64,000 nucleotides of DNA from Terrimesophilobacter sp044464485 (GTDB taxonomy: Bacteria; Actinomycetota; Actinomycetes; Actinomycetales; Microbacteriaceae). A program made the position numbers and the translations under genes. Positions within the stretch are counted from its first letter, which is position 1. Each line of letters begins with the position of its first letter. The stretch spans positions 1 through 64,000 of the forward strand of contig JBIQLG010000006.1 in the NCBI GenBank assembly GCA_044464485.1, in the 5' to 3' direction. Positions 24,620 through 33,654 of this stretch are shown here, piece after piece. The notes under the pieces are model-generated. The model saw only the letters and a list, made by a program, of their open reading frames with translations, made no database searches and was not told where the DNA came from.

Positions 24620-26925
24620 CTACCCATGCTCCCGTGAGTCCTCCGGCCGTGCGCGAAGACACGCGGACAGACGCCGAACAACACAGGGATCTTCATCTGG
24701 AAATCGGTGGAATGACGTGCGCGTCGTGCGCGAATCGAGTGGAGCGAAAGCTGAACAAGCTGCCCGGCGTGACGGCTTCCGTCAACTACGCAACCGAGAA
24801 GGCACTCATCAGTGCGCCTCGTGATACGGATGTGGCCACGCTCATTTCCGCCGTGGAGGCCGCAGGGTACACCGCGGCCGCGCCTGTCCCGCCGAAAGAA
24901 GACGCGGGTGCCCGGTCCGGGGAGCGCCCGAAAGGTGATGAAGGGGCAGAGACCACCGCGCTGCGACACCGACTTTTCGTTTCCGCGATCCTCGCCACGC
25001 CTGTTGTCGTCCTCTCCATGATCCCGGCCATCCAATTCACCCACTGGCAATGGCTCGCCCTCACGCTTGCGGCACCGGTGGCGGTGTGGGGTGCGTGGCC
25101 GTTTCACCGCGCGGCGTGGGTGAACATTCGCCACGGCGGAACCACCATGGACACGCTCGTGAGCGTTGGAGTGCTCGCCGCCCTTGGCTGGTCGCTGTAT
25201 GCGCTGTTCTTTGGCGAGGCGGGCATGCCGGGGATGACCATGTCCTTTCACTTCATCACCGAACCCGGTTCGGGTGCAGACGAGATCTATCTCGAGGTCG
25301 CCGCTGCAGTTACCGTCTTCCTGCTCACCGGACGCTACCTGGAGGCGAGAGCCAAGCGCGCATCCGGGGCGGCCCTTCGCGAACTTCTCGAACTCGGCGC
25401 CAAGGATGCCGTGAAACTGGATGCCGGTAAAGAGATTCGCGTTCCCATCAACGACCTCCGCGTCGGCGACAGATTTGTCGTGCGACCAGGTGAAAAGATC
25501 GCCACCGACGGTCTCGTGGTGGAAGGTTCGTCTGCGGTGGATGCGAGCCTGCTCACGGGAGAATCGAACCCCGTTGAGGTCACGGAAGGCGACCGTGTGG
25601 TGGGTGCGACGGTGAACGTCGCGGGTCTGCTTGTCGTGGAAGTCACGCGCGTCGGCGCCGACACCGAACTCGCGCGCATGGGCCGACTCGTTGAGGAGGC
25701 CCAGACCGGTAAGGCGCAGGTTCAGCGTCTTGCGGATCGCGTCTCTGCGGTCTTCGTTCCGATAGTTTTCGGTCTGGCCATCGTCACTCTGGTGGGCTGG
25801 CTGCTGCTCGGTGCCAGTGTCGTGATGGCGTTCACCGCGGCCGTGGCCACCCTCATCATCGCGTGCCCGTGCGCGCTGGGACTGGCGACGCCCACGGCAC
25901 TGCTTGTGGGCACCGGGCGCGGCTCACAGTTGGGCATTCTCATCAGCGGACCTCAGGTTCTCGAGCAGACTCGGCGCGTCGACACGATCGTCCTCGACAA
26001 AACGGGGACGGTGACGACAGGGAGCATGGCGTTCTCGCACGTGACGGTGGCGGAAGGAGAGCGCGAGAATGAGGTTCTTGCGATGGCGGCGGCCGTCGAG
26101 CAAGGATCCGAACACCCCACAGGGGTCGCAATTGTCACCGGCGCCGAAGATCGCGGACTTCAACTCGCAAAAGTCGACGCCTTCATGGCAGACGCCGGAA
26201 GTGGCGTGCGCGGCATGGTGGAAGGCCGTCTCGTACTCGTCGGTCGGATGTCATGGCTCGCGGAAGAATGGTCGTCGCCCACTCCACCAGAGCTGGCCCG
26301 GCTTGCCGCCTCCGAAGAGGCAGGCGGTGCCTCCGTCGTTGCGATCGCGTGGGATGGCGCCGTACGCGGGATCGCCACCGTGGCCGATTCCGTCAAGCAC
26401 ACGAGCGCCGCGGCGATTGAGCGATTCCGCGACATGAGGCTCAACCCGATCCTGCTCACCGGAGACAACGAAGGAGCGGCGGCATCCGTCGCTCGAACCG
26501 TCGGGATCAGCGATGTACGCGCAGGGGTGAGCCCGCAGGGGAAGTTGACGGTCATTCGGGAACTGCAGGCGGCGGGTCGCGTTGTGGCGATGGTCGGCGA
26601 CGGCGTCAATGATGCCGCGGCGCTCGCGGCCGCCGACCTCGGGATTGCGATGGGCTCCGGTACCGATGTGGCGATGGCCGCGAGTGACATCACGGTGGTG
26701 CGGGGCGACCTGAACGGAGTGGTCGATGCGATCCGCCTGGCGAAGCGCACCCTCGCGGTCATCAAGGGCAACCTGTTCTGGGCGTTCGCCTACAACATTG
26801 CCGCGATTCCACTCGCGATGGCGGGGCTGTTGAACCCGTTGATCGCGGGAGCCGCCATGGCATTCTCTTCCGTGTTCGTGGTGACGAACAGCCTGCGGCT
26901 TCGGAGGTTCCGCAGCGTCGTCTAG
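24616..26925 (+). CDS. copA: Copper-translocating P1B-type ATPase
   Basis: This 769-residue exporter pumps Cu(I) out of the cell. One N-terminal HMA domain carries MTCASC (about residues 33-38). Eight membrane helices are expected, with the transport-site CPC at residues 417-419. The actuator has LLTGES, the phosphorylation site is DKTGT with Asp461, and SEHP marks the nucleotide domain. MVGDGVNDAAAL is the hinge. The CPC plus HMA pattern and the csoR-copZ neighbours indicate Cu(I). The start is GTG 24616 overlapping the copZ stop. The last 4 bases overlap the convergent S4-domain gene. Confidence 0.95.
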   Translation: MTTHAPVSPPAVREDTRTDAEQHRDLHLEIGGMTCASCANRVERKLNKLPGVTASVNYATEKALISAPRDTDVATLISAVEAAGYTAAAPVPPKEDAGARSGERPKGDEGAETTALRHRLFVSAILATPVVVLSMIPAIQFTHWQWLALTLAAPVAVWGAWPFHRAAWVNIRHGGTTMDTLVSVGVLAALGWSLYALFFGEAGMPGMTMSFHFITEPGSGADEIYLEVAAAVTVFLLTGRYLEARAKRASGAALRELLELGAKDAVKLDAGKEIRVPINDLRVGDRFVVRPGEKIATDGLVVEGSSAVDASLLTGESNPVEVTEGDRVVGATVNVAGLLVVEVTRVGADTELARMGRLVEEAQTGKAQVQRLADRVSAVFVPIVFGLAIVTLVGWLLLGASVVMAFTAAVATLIIACPCALGLATPTALLVGTGRGSQLGILISGPQVLEQTRRVDTIVLDKTGTVTTGSMAFSHVTVAEGERENEVLAMAAAVEQGSEHPTGVAIVTGAEDRGLQLAKVDAFMADAGSGVRGMVEGRLVLVGRMSWLAEEWSSPTPPELARLAASEEAGGASVVAIAWDGAVRGIATVADSVKHTSAAAIERFRDMRLNPILLTGDNEGAAASVARTVGISDVRAGVSPQGKLTVIRELQAAGRVVAMVGDGVNDAAALAAADLGIAMGSGTDVAMAASDITVVRGDLNGVVDAIRLAKRTLAVIKGNLFWAFAYNIAAIPLAMAGLLNPLIAGAAMAFSSVFVVTNSLRLRRFRSVV

Positions 26926-27314
26926 TCGTCCTCCTCGCGGACGGTTGCGTTTCGTCCACGCAGGCGATCCAGTTCGCGGCGGTCACGCTTGGTGGGTCGA
27001 CCGGCCCCGCGATCCCGTCGCGGGACGATCGGCATGGCTTCCCTCGGCGGCGGGGGCGGAGTGAGATCGGTGAAGCACAGCGCGGCTTCCGAGGCGGAGA
27101 CGCGCTTCACGATGAGTTTCTGAACGGTGAGGATGCGATCAAACCCCTGAATCCGGATGCGCACCTCGTCCCCCGCTCGCACAGGTTGTGCCGCCTTCGC
27201 CCTGTCCCCGCCAACGCGAACGTGACCCGCGCGGCATGCGGCGGTCGCGGCGGATCGCGTCCGAAAAACTCGCACCGCCCACAGCCAGGCATCCACGCGC
27301 ACCGAATCCGACAT
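26922..27314 (-). CDS. S4-domain RNA-binding protein (Hsp15-like)
   Basis: This 130-residue protein starts with an S4 RNA-binding domain (VRVDAWLWAVRVFRTRSAATAAC region, with GHVRVGG and AGDEVRI). A basic, Pro- and Arg-rich tail follows. Hsp15 relatives bind 50S subunits that still carry nascent tRNA-linked chains after premature dissociation. A TAGGCT box 6 bases before the ATG predicts a leaderless transcript. It is convergent with copA (4-base overlap) and divergent from iclR. The specific role in this organism is not shown. Confidence 0.88.
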   Translation of the reverse strand: MSDSVRVDAWLWAVRVFRTRSAATAACRAGHVRVGGDRAKAAQPVRAGDEVRIRIQGFDRILTVQKLIVKRVSASEAALCFTDLTPPPPPREAMPIVPRRDRGAGRPTKRDRRELDRLRGRNATVREEDD

Positions 27315-27320
27315 GCATCG

Positions 27321-27326
27321 AGCCTA
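27321..27326 (-). promoter_or_regulatory. -10 box of the S4-domain gene (leaderless)
   Basis: TAGGCT on the minus strand is 6 bases upstream of the ATG at 27314; no Shine-Dalgarno sequence is present. Confidence 0.5.
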
Positions 27327-27416
27327 GACGCGGGCCGACTTCACTTCTTCGATCACCTCCGTGCTGTCGCACCAACGGGAAGGAGAGAGTAGTCGGAATG
27401 TCCGGCACACAGTGTG

Positions 27417-27445
27417 TACGACAATGTCGAACTTTGCTCTATGCT
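27417..27445 (+). promoter_or_regulatory. iclR promoter with glycerol-regulon operator
   Basis: TACGACAATGTCGAA (27417-27431) differs by one base from the perfect palindrome core before glpK. It covers the -35 position of a -10 box TATGCT (27440-27445), which lies 6 bases before the GTG start of the IclR gene. Binding here would give autorepression of a leaderless transcript. Confidence 0.7.
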
Positions 27446-27451
27446 CGTGGC

Positions 27452-28228
27452 GTGGCTAGACAGATCCAGTCCATTGAAAGGGCAGCGGCCATCTTGAAGC
27501 TCCTGTCCAGCGGACAGCGACGTCTTGGTGTTGTCGAGCTCGCCCAATATATGGGGCTGCCCAAGGGCACTGTCCACGGCATTCTGGTCACTCTCACCCA
27601 CATCGGCTTCGTTGAACAGGACCGGACAACGGGAAAATACCAACTGGGTGCAACGGTGCTCCGTCTGGGCAACAGCTATCTTGACGGAAATGAACTGCGG
27701 AATATTTCCATCAACTGGGCGGATGCGTTGGCCGCGCGTAGTCGCGAGGCGGTCCAGATTGCGTCGCGGCACGATGGCGGGGCCCTCATCGTCCACCATG
27801 TGTTCCGCCCCGATGACAGTCTGCAGAGCCTGGAGGTCGGTGCGGTTCTGCCGCTTCATTCAAGCGCGCTCGGGAAGGTGTTGCTCGCCTTCGACCCTGA
27901 AGAGCTCGACGATGTGCTTTCCCTTCCCCTGGAGCGAACCGCTTCGCGAACGACAGTGAGCACGCGTGATCTTGAGATCGAACTGGGAGACATCAGGGCC
28001 GGTCGCTGGGCCGGCGAGGTCAACGAGTTTGTCGATGGACAGGCGGCCATCGCTGCGCCGATCCTCGATGACCGGGATTTCGTGGTCGGATCGATAGGCA
28101 TTCGTGGCGCGGTCGAGCGCCTCTGCGAACCAGATCTGACTCTGAGAAAGGGACTCGTGAGCTTCGTTCTTGACGCCGCGACGGCAATTTCCCGAGAGTT
28201 GACAACTTCGGGCCAGGAACCCTCTTGA
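27452..28228 (+). CDS. IclR-family transcriptional regulator of the glycerol genes
   Basis: The 258-residue protein has an N-terminal winged helix (residues 5-65: IQSIERAAAILKLLSS, then YMGLPKGTVHGILVTL). A C-terminal effector domain has LPLHSSALGKVLLAF and AAIAAPILDD. The frame extends upstream, but GTG 27452 gives the standard IclR beginning and has a -10 box at leaderless distance. The same palindrome stands before this gene and before glpK. The regulator therefore probably represses itself and glpK, like GylR of Streptomyces, until glycerol or glycerol 3-phosphate is present. The effector is inferred. Confidence 0.92.
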   Translation: MARQIQSIERAAAILKLLSSGQRRLGVVELAQYMGLPKGTVHGILVTLTHIGFVEQDRTTGKYQLGATVLRLGNSYLDGNELRNISINWADALAARSREAVQIASRHDGGALIVHHVFRPDDSLQSLEVGAVLPLHSSALGKVLLAFDPEELDDVLSLPLERTASRTTVSTRDLEIELGDIRAGRWAGEVNEFVDGQAAIAAPILDDRDFVVGSIGIRGAVERLCEPDLTLRKGLVSFVLDAATAISRELTTSGQEPS

Positions 28229-28279
28229 CATCCCGGTGCGTTTTACCATAGTGTCCTGATCGTTCGACATTGTCGAACG
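28225..28279 (+). promoter_or_regulatory. glpK promoter and IclR-type operator
   Basis: A consensus -35 TTGACA (28225-28230) overlaps the iclR stop codon. With a 16-base spacer the -10 is CATAGT (28247-28252). Just downstream, at 28261-28279, is CGTTCGACATTGTCGAACG, a perfect 9+1+9 palindrome covering the first transcribed bases. Repressor bound here would block initiation. Confidence 0.8.
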
Positions 28280-28329
28280 CGAGTTTGGCATCGGGGAAAC
28301 TCGAACTGCCTCAACGCAGAGGGAGCGAC

Positions 28330-29859
28330 GTGGGAAACGAGCGATACATCGCCGCCATCGACCAGGGAACCACTTCGAGCAGGTGCATAGTTTTCGATGC
28401 GCGCGGGGGAATCGTCTCCGTTGCGCAGAAGGAGCACAAACAAATCTTTCCCCAACCGGGCTGGGTCGAGCACGATGCGGTGGAAATCTGGAAAAACGTG
28501 CAGGAGGTCGTACAGGGCGCGATTTCCGATGCGAAACTCGGAGTCGCAGACATCGCATCCATGGGGATCACCAATCAGCGTGAAACCACGGTTGTCTGGG
28601 ACAAATCGACGGGTGAACCCGTGTTCAATGCGATCGTCTGGCAGGACACGCGAACGGCGGACCTTGTGCGTGAGCTCGGGTCGCCGGTCGGTCCCGAGCG
28701 ATTCCGCGAACGTACGGGGCTGCCCTTGGCAACCTACTTCTCCGGTCCGAAGCTGTTGTGGTTGCTCGAGAACGTCGAGGGACTCCGCGAGCGCGCGGAG
28801 CGTGGTGAAGTGCTTTTCGGCACCATGGACACCTGGCTCATTTGGAATCTCACCGGTGGCGTGGACGGCGGTCGGCACGTCACCGACGTCACCAATGCGA
28901 GCCGAACAATCCTGATGAATCTCCGCGACCTGAACTGGGACGAAACAATCCTTCAGCGGATGAATATCCCGGCGGCCGTGCTGCCAGAGATCGTCTCCTC
29001 GTCGGAGGTTTACGGCATGGCGACCGGTGCTCTCGCAGGAGTACCTGTGGCCGGCGCACTGGGTGACCAGCACGCTGCCCTGTTTGGTCAGACTGCATTC
29101 GCAAAAGGCGATGTCAAGAGCACTTACGGCACCGGGAGCTTTCTTCTGCTGAACACGGGCGATGAGCCTGTTCAGTCGAAGCACGGCCTTCTCAGCACCG
29201 TTGCCTACAAAATCGGCGATGCGCCCGCCGTCTACGCGCTGGAGGGGTCGATCGCGGTAACGGGAGCGCTGGTCCAATGGCTACGCGATCGGCTGGGCAT
29301 CATCTCCAAGGCCAGTGAAATAGAGACGCTCGCGGCGACGGTCGAAGACAACGGCGGATGCTATTTCGTCCCCGCATTTTCTGGCCTTTTCGCACCCTAC
29401 TGGCGAAGTGACGCGCGCGGTGTAATTGCGGGACTCACGGGCTACATCACGAAGGCTCACATTGCGCGCGCTGTTTTGGAGGCATCCGCCTGGCAGACCC
29501 GGGAAGTCGTCGACGCCATGCAGGCAGATACCGGTATCGCCATGACGGAGTTGAAGGTTGACGGCGGGATGACCGCCAACAACCTGCTCATGCAGATTCT
29601 CGCCGACGCGCTCGACCTCACGGTGATTCGACCCATGGTCGCAGAGACGACGTGTCTGGGCGCCGCGTACGCTGCCGGCCTTGCGGTCGGTTTCTGGGAA
29701 AGCGTCGACGAGCTCAAGGCCAACTGGCATCGCGGAGCGCAGTGGGAGCCGGTCGTCGACCCCTCCCGTCGTGCTCGAGAGTACCGCCAATGGAAGAAGG
29801 CTGTTCAACGAACTCTCAACTGGGTTGAGGGCGAGGGGGTAAATGAACCCAGCCATTGA
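28330..29859 (+). CDS. glpK: Glycerol kinase
   Basis: This 509-residue FGGY-family kinase makes glycerol 3-phosphate from glycerol and ATP. It has the ATP-binding DQGTTSSR near the N-terminus, the WQDTR region, GDQHAALFGQ, and GTGSFLL typical of glycerol kinases. I chose GTG 28330, preceded by AGAGGGAG at proper distance; an upstream in-frame TTG lies inside the operator and is unlikely. The kinase, the next gene and glpD form the glycerol block. No facilitator gene (glpF) is found between iclR and glpK or between glpK and glpD. Confidence 0.97.
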   Translation: MGNERYIAAIDQGTTSSRCIVFDARGGIVSVAQKEHKQIFPQPGWVEHDAVEIWKNVQEVVQGAISDAKLGVADIASMGITNQRETTVVWDKSTGEPVFNAIVWQDTRTADLVRELGSPVGPERFRERTGLPLATYFSGPKLLWLLENVEGLRERAERGEVLFGTMDTWLIWNLTGGVDGGRHVTDVTNASRTILMNLRDLNWDETILQRMNIPAAVLPEIVSSSEVYGMATGALAGVPVAGALGDQHAALFGQTAFAKGDVKSTYGTGSFLLLNTGDEPVQSKHGLLSTVAYKIGDAPAVYALEGSIAVTGALVQWLRDRLGIISKASEIETLAATVEDNGGCYFVPAFSGLFAPYWRSDARGVIAGLTGYITKAHIARAVLEASAWQTREVVDAMQADTGIAMTELKVDGGMTANNLLMQILADALDLTVIRPMVAETTCLGAAYAAGLAVGFWESVDELKANWHRGAQWEPVVDPSRRAREYRQWKKAVQRTLNWVEGEGVNEPSH

Positions 29860-29953
29860 CCTTGTGTGTGCTGTCTACACGCAGTGATGCACCTCAATTT
29901 TCATTGACTTTCAGTATCAATATTTTTCACCCTCAACTAAGGAGCACAGAATA

Positions 29954-31780
29954 ATGAAAGGTCGTTTTGTCAAGACAAACGCTTTCTGGCTAGTCATGTC
30001 GCTCGTGATCTGTCTCGTCTCTGCACTGGGCGCTTCCTTCGTCCAGTCGAGCGGTGGCACCGTCACGATCAAGGACATGCGCTGGGAGACAGCAACCGGC
30101 TCGGAGATGAGCGCGCTGCTGTTCAAGCCGAACACGGCTACGGCGGAGAACCCGGCCCCGGGGATCATCGTTAGCCACGGTTGGTTCAATAATCGGGAAA
30201 TGCAGGACCTCAACTACGTGGAGCTGTCGCGTCGAGGTTTCGTCGTGATCTCCATCGACATGCAGGGTCACGGAAATTCTGAATCGGTGTCTCAGGAAAA
30301 GCTGCTGCAAAACGGAATCGGCATGTACAACGCAGTGAAGCTCCTGGCCACACTGCCATACGTGGATGCCTCCAAGATAGGTGTCACCGGCCACTCCAAC
30401 GGCGGGTGGGCTTCCAACCTCTCAACAATTCAGGACAACGCAGCGGACAAGCCTCTGATCAAGTCTGTCTATCTTGTCTCGAAAGATGCTGACTATGCGG
30501 ACCCGGAAACAAAGGAGTACTTCAACGAGTACGGGAACCGCGACGTCGGAATTTTCCAGACGCAGTATGACGAGTTCTTCTTCCGCACCTACAGCGACAA
30601 GGGTGCCACTGCACCGCGCGACTTCATGAAGACCGACAACGCTCAGTCGTTCCTCCACTTCGGTGCGGCACCGGCTGACTTTGACGGGACACGGGTTGCG
30701 GGCAAGGTCTACAAGGAGAACATCGACGGCCGTGAAGCCATGAGGGTGATCAACAGTCATCCGATGATCCACCCGTGGGCGACCTTCTCCTCGACCGAGG
30801 CGCACGATCTCGTGACGTTCTTTGACGAGTCACTGGGGGCGCCCCACATGATCGACGCAGGCAATCAGGTCTGGCAGTGGAAGGAATTCTTCAATGCGAT
30901 TGGGCTTATCGGGTTCGCAATGTTCCTGATCGCCTTCGCTAAGGCCCTTCTGGGTGTGCGTGCGTTTGCCGGGCTGAAGGTAGCGGAAAAGGTAGCGGTC
31001 AACCCATCGACTCGAACGGGACTCATCTGGTTCTGGGCGAGCATGTTCGGGTTCGCAATTATCTCGGCCTGGAGCTATGTGGCTCTGTCGAAGGTTGCCG
31101 GCGCAATCATGCCACCGTTCTTCCCGCAGTCTCCTCCGTTCTTTATTGGTCTCTGGGCCGCAATCAACGGACTCGTTGCCGTCATCTACATGGTGTTCTA
31201 CTACTTCTTCTACGGAAAGAAACAGGGTAGAACTGCAAGCCTTGTTGGACTGCTGCCCGGATGGCGGAAATTCGGGCTCAGCGTTCTGCTGAGCGCAATC
31301 GTCGTCACCGCGGCTTTCGGAATCGTCTTCGTTCTGGACTACTTCCTGAAGACTGACTTCCGTTTGTGGGTTCTCGCGGTGAAGGCATTTGGACCGGACA
31401 AGATCGGAATTGCATGGCTGTACCTGCCGTTCTTCCTGATCTACTTCGTTGCGAACTCGGTCCTGCTCAGCAGCTTCACGAGCTTCACCCTGCGCGGGAA
31501 GGAGTGGATCACCACGGCGCTGCTCGTGCTGTTCAACGCACTTGGCCCCATCGTCCTGGTCATCTGGCAGTACACGACGTTCTTCAGCACGGGGAACCTT
31601 GTTGACGGATTCGGCGGAATTTACAGCATTTGGCTGTTCCCCGTGATCGTCATCCTCGCTGTGGCGGCTGTTATTTCGCGAAAGATCTACCGCGCGACCA
31701 ACAACCCATACATCGGAGGATTCATCTCCGCAGCAGTTGTGACGATGATCAGCGTGTCGAACACTCTCACGATGGGCTAA
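29954..31780 (+). CDS. Membrane protein fusing an extracytoplasmic alpha/beta hydrolase to a polytopic membrane domain
   Basis: The 608-residue protein has an N-terminal membrane anchor (about residues 10-30). An alpha/beta-hydrolase domain follows (about 45-300), with the oxyanion segment SHGWFNN, the nucleophile elbow GHSNGG (Ser148), and DMQGHGNS. About eight transmembrane helices fill residues 310-608. I know no named family for the whole. The hydrolase domain is expected outside the cytoplasm. AAGGAG lies before the ATG. It sits between glpK and glpD and a terminator follows it. The context suggests release of glycerol from esters, perhaps with uptake through its membrane part; this is inference. 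The acid and His of the triad could not be assigned with certainty. Confidence 0.8.
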   Translation: MKGRFVKTNAFWLVMSLVICLVSALGASFVQSSGGTVTIKDMRWETATGSEMSALLFKPNTATAENPAPGIIVSHGWFNNREMQDLNYVELSRRGFVVISIDMQGHGNSESVSQEKLLQNGIGMYNAVKLLATLPYVDASKIGVTGHSNGGWASNLSTIQDNAADKPLIKSVYLVSKDADYADPETKEYFNEYGNRDVGIFQTQYDEFFFRTYSDKGATAPRDFMKTDNAQSFLHFGAAPADFDGTRVAGKVYKENIDGREAMRVINSHPMIHPWATFSSTEAHDLVTFFDESLGAPHMIDAGNQVWQWKEFFNAIGLIGFAMFLIAFAKALLGVRAFAGLKVAEKVAVNPSTRTGLIWFWASMFGFAIISAWSYVALSKVAGAIMPPFFPQSPPFFIGLWAAINGLVAVIYMVFYYFFYGKKQGRTASLVGLLPGWRKFGLSVLLSAIVVTAAFGIVFVLDYFLKTDFRLWVLAVKAFGPDKIGIAWLYLPFFLIYFVANSVLLSSFTSFTLRGKEWITTALLVLFNALGPIVLVIWQYTTFFSTGNLVDGFGGIYSIWLFPVIVILAVAAVISRKIYRATNNPYIGGFISAAVVTMISVSNTLTMG

Positions 31781-31802
31781 TCCGTCTGGGATGATCACCA
31801 AA

Positions 31803-31848
31803 GGCGGTGTCCGAGGGCTGAAACGCTCTCGGACATCGCCACCGTTTT
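31803..31848 (+). terminator. Intrinsic terminator after the hydrolase gene
   Basis: Bases 31803-31815 pair with 31828-31840 (13 bp, one G-T pair, 12-base loop), and TTTT occurs at 31845-31848. It lies before glpD, so glpD is reached by read-through or by its own promoter. Confidence 0.65.
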
Positions 31849-31866
31849 CTGCACCGGAGAAGAAGA

Positions 31867-33567
31867 ATGTCATCCACCAGTTTGAGCCCCGCGTCAAGAG
31901 CCCTGGCGATCCAGCGCATGGAGCGGGAAGAGTTCGATATTCTCGTCATCGGCGGGGGCGTAGTCGGGGCCGGCATTGCGCTGGATGCTGCGAGTCGCGG
32001 GCTTTCAGTGGCGATTGTCGAGGAGCGCGACTGGGCGTCCGGAACGTCCAGTCGCTCGAGCAAACTTATCCACGGCGGATTGCGCTATCTGGAAATGCTC
32101 GACTTTCGTCTCGTGTTTGAAGCGCTCGCGGAGCGGGGCCGATTGCTGCATACCATCGCACCGCATCTGGTTCGGCCCGTGACTTTTCTGTACCCGCTTC
32201 AGCGCCGCATTTGGGAGCGCCTGTACGTTGGTGCAGGAATTCTTCTGTATGACTTCCTCGCGCTCGTGAGCGGTACGCGCCGCGGGTTGTCGTGGCACAA
32301 GCACCTCACGAAGTCGGGCGCCAGGCGGGAGCTGCCCGCGCTCGCGGAGGATGCGCTGATTGGCGCGATTCGATATTCGGATGCGCAAGTCGACGATGCT
32401 CGTCACACCATGACCGTTGTACGCACCGCGGCGGGACTGGGTGCGGCCGCAGCGAACCGTATGCGAGTCGTCAGTCTGAGTCAGGACGGCGGAAGCGTCA
32501 CGGGTGCGACAGTCATCGATCGGGAAACGGGGGCCAAACTGCACGTGCGTGCGACGCGCACCATCGTTGCCGGCGGTGTGTGGACCGATCAGCTAGAGGC
32601 TTTGGGAAGCACCGATTCCAGCATGGCGGTGACCGCGTCAAAGGGTGCGCACATCGTCGTGGAACGGCACCGAATTCCCGGCTCCAGCGGAATCCTGCTG
32701 CGTACAGAAAAAAGCGTGCTCTTTGTTATCCCCTGGGGAGAACACTGGATTATCGGCACAACGGATACCGAGTGGACGCTCGGCAAAGCACATCCTTCCG
32801 TGAGCGCGCATGATGTCAACTATCTTTTGGACCACATCAATGGGGTGTTGGACAAAAAGCTGACGGTGAACCATGTTCAAGGCGTCTATGCGGGGTTGCG
32901 GCCCCTCGTAAGCGGTAATTCGACGCACACCACGCGACTTTCCCGAGAGCACCACATAGATCAGCCACTGGATGGTCTCACGGTAATCGCAGGAGGAAAA
33001 TACACGACTTACCGGGTGATGGCGAAGGACGCCGTGAACGCCGCAGTGAAAGGCCTGCGAAAAAATACGCCACGCTCGAAGACGGCTCAGTTGCCTCTGG
33101 ACGGCGCGAGAGGCTACCAGTCTTTATGGAATTCGCGGGAAGAGCTGGCGCGGGATCATTCGCTCCCGGTCTCGCGCATCGAGGCGCTACTTCAGAGATA
33201 TGGAGCAAACATCACGGACATCCTTGCCTTGATGTCCACCAGGCCTGAACTCGCTCAAACGTTGCCCAGCAATGACGAACATCTCGCTGCCGAAGTCGTC
33301 TATGCGGTGACGCATGAGGGTGCGCTTCACCTCGATGACATACTCACACGGCGCACGAGGCTTTCCATCGAGTCATGGGACCGCGGTACCGAGTCTGCGC
33401 GTCGTGCGGCAGAGCTCGCAGCGCCGCTCCTGGACTGGTCCCGGGATGACGTGGAGACAGAAATTCGCGTGTATCTTGCGCGCGTCGACGCTGAGCGAGC
33501 GGCGCAACTTGAGCCGGACGATGTTTCTTCGGAAATCGTGCGCTTGAGCGCCCCCGAGATAGTGTGA
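31867..33567 (+). CDS. glpD: Glycerol-3-phosphate dehydrogenase (FAD, respiratory)
   Basis: This 566-residue flavoprotein oxidises glycerol 3-phosphate to dihydroxyacetone phosphate and feeds electrons to quinones. The Rossmann motif is VIGGGVVGAGIALDAASRG. The family sequence SRSSKLIHGGLRYLE follows, and IIGTTDTEW and AGGKYTTYR are further GlpD markers. GGAGAAGA lies before the ATG. It completes the pathway begun by glpK. Compared with E. coli GlpD it has the longer C-terminal domain usual for Actinobacteria. Confidence 0.95.
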   Translation: MSSTSLSPASRALAIQRMEREEFDILVIGGGVVGAGIALDAASRGLSVAIVEERDWASGTSSRSSKLIHGGLRYLEMLDFRLVFEALAERGRLLHTIAPHLVRPVTFLYPLQRRIWERLYVGAGILLYDFLALVSGTRRGLSWHKHLTKSGARRELPALAEDALIGAIRYSDAQVDDARHTMTVVRTAAGLGAAAANRMRVVSLSQDGGSVTGATVIDRETGAKLHVRATRTIVAGGVWTDQLEALGSTDSSMAVTASKGAHIVVERHRIPGSSGILLRTEKSVLFVIPWGEHWIIGTTDTEWTLGKAHPSVSAHDVNYLLDHINGVLDKKLTVNHVQGVYAGLRPLVSGNSTHTTRLSREHHIDQPLDGLTVIAGGKYTTYRVMAKDAVNAAVKGLRKNTPRSKTAQLPLDGARGYQSLWNSREELARDHSLPVSRIEALLQRYGANITDILALMSTRPELAQTLPSNDEHLAAEVVYAVTHEGALHLDDILTRRTRLSIESWDRGTESARRAAELAAPLLDWSRDDVETEIRVYLARVDAERAAQLEPDDVSSEIVRLSAPEIV

Positions 33568-33654
33568 CGTTCTTCGGGAAGAGTCTTGGTATTCGTGCCG
33601 TGCGGCGGCCGTGCAAGGTGCGCGCGATCCAGATTTGAGCGCGACAGCCACGAG

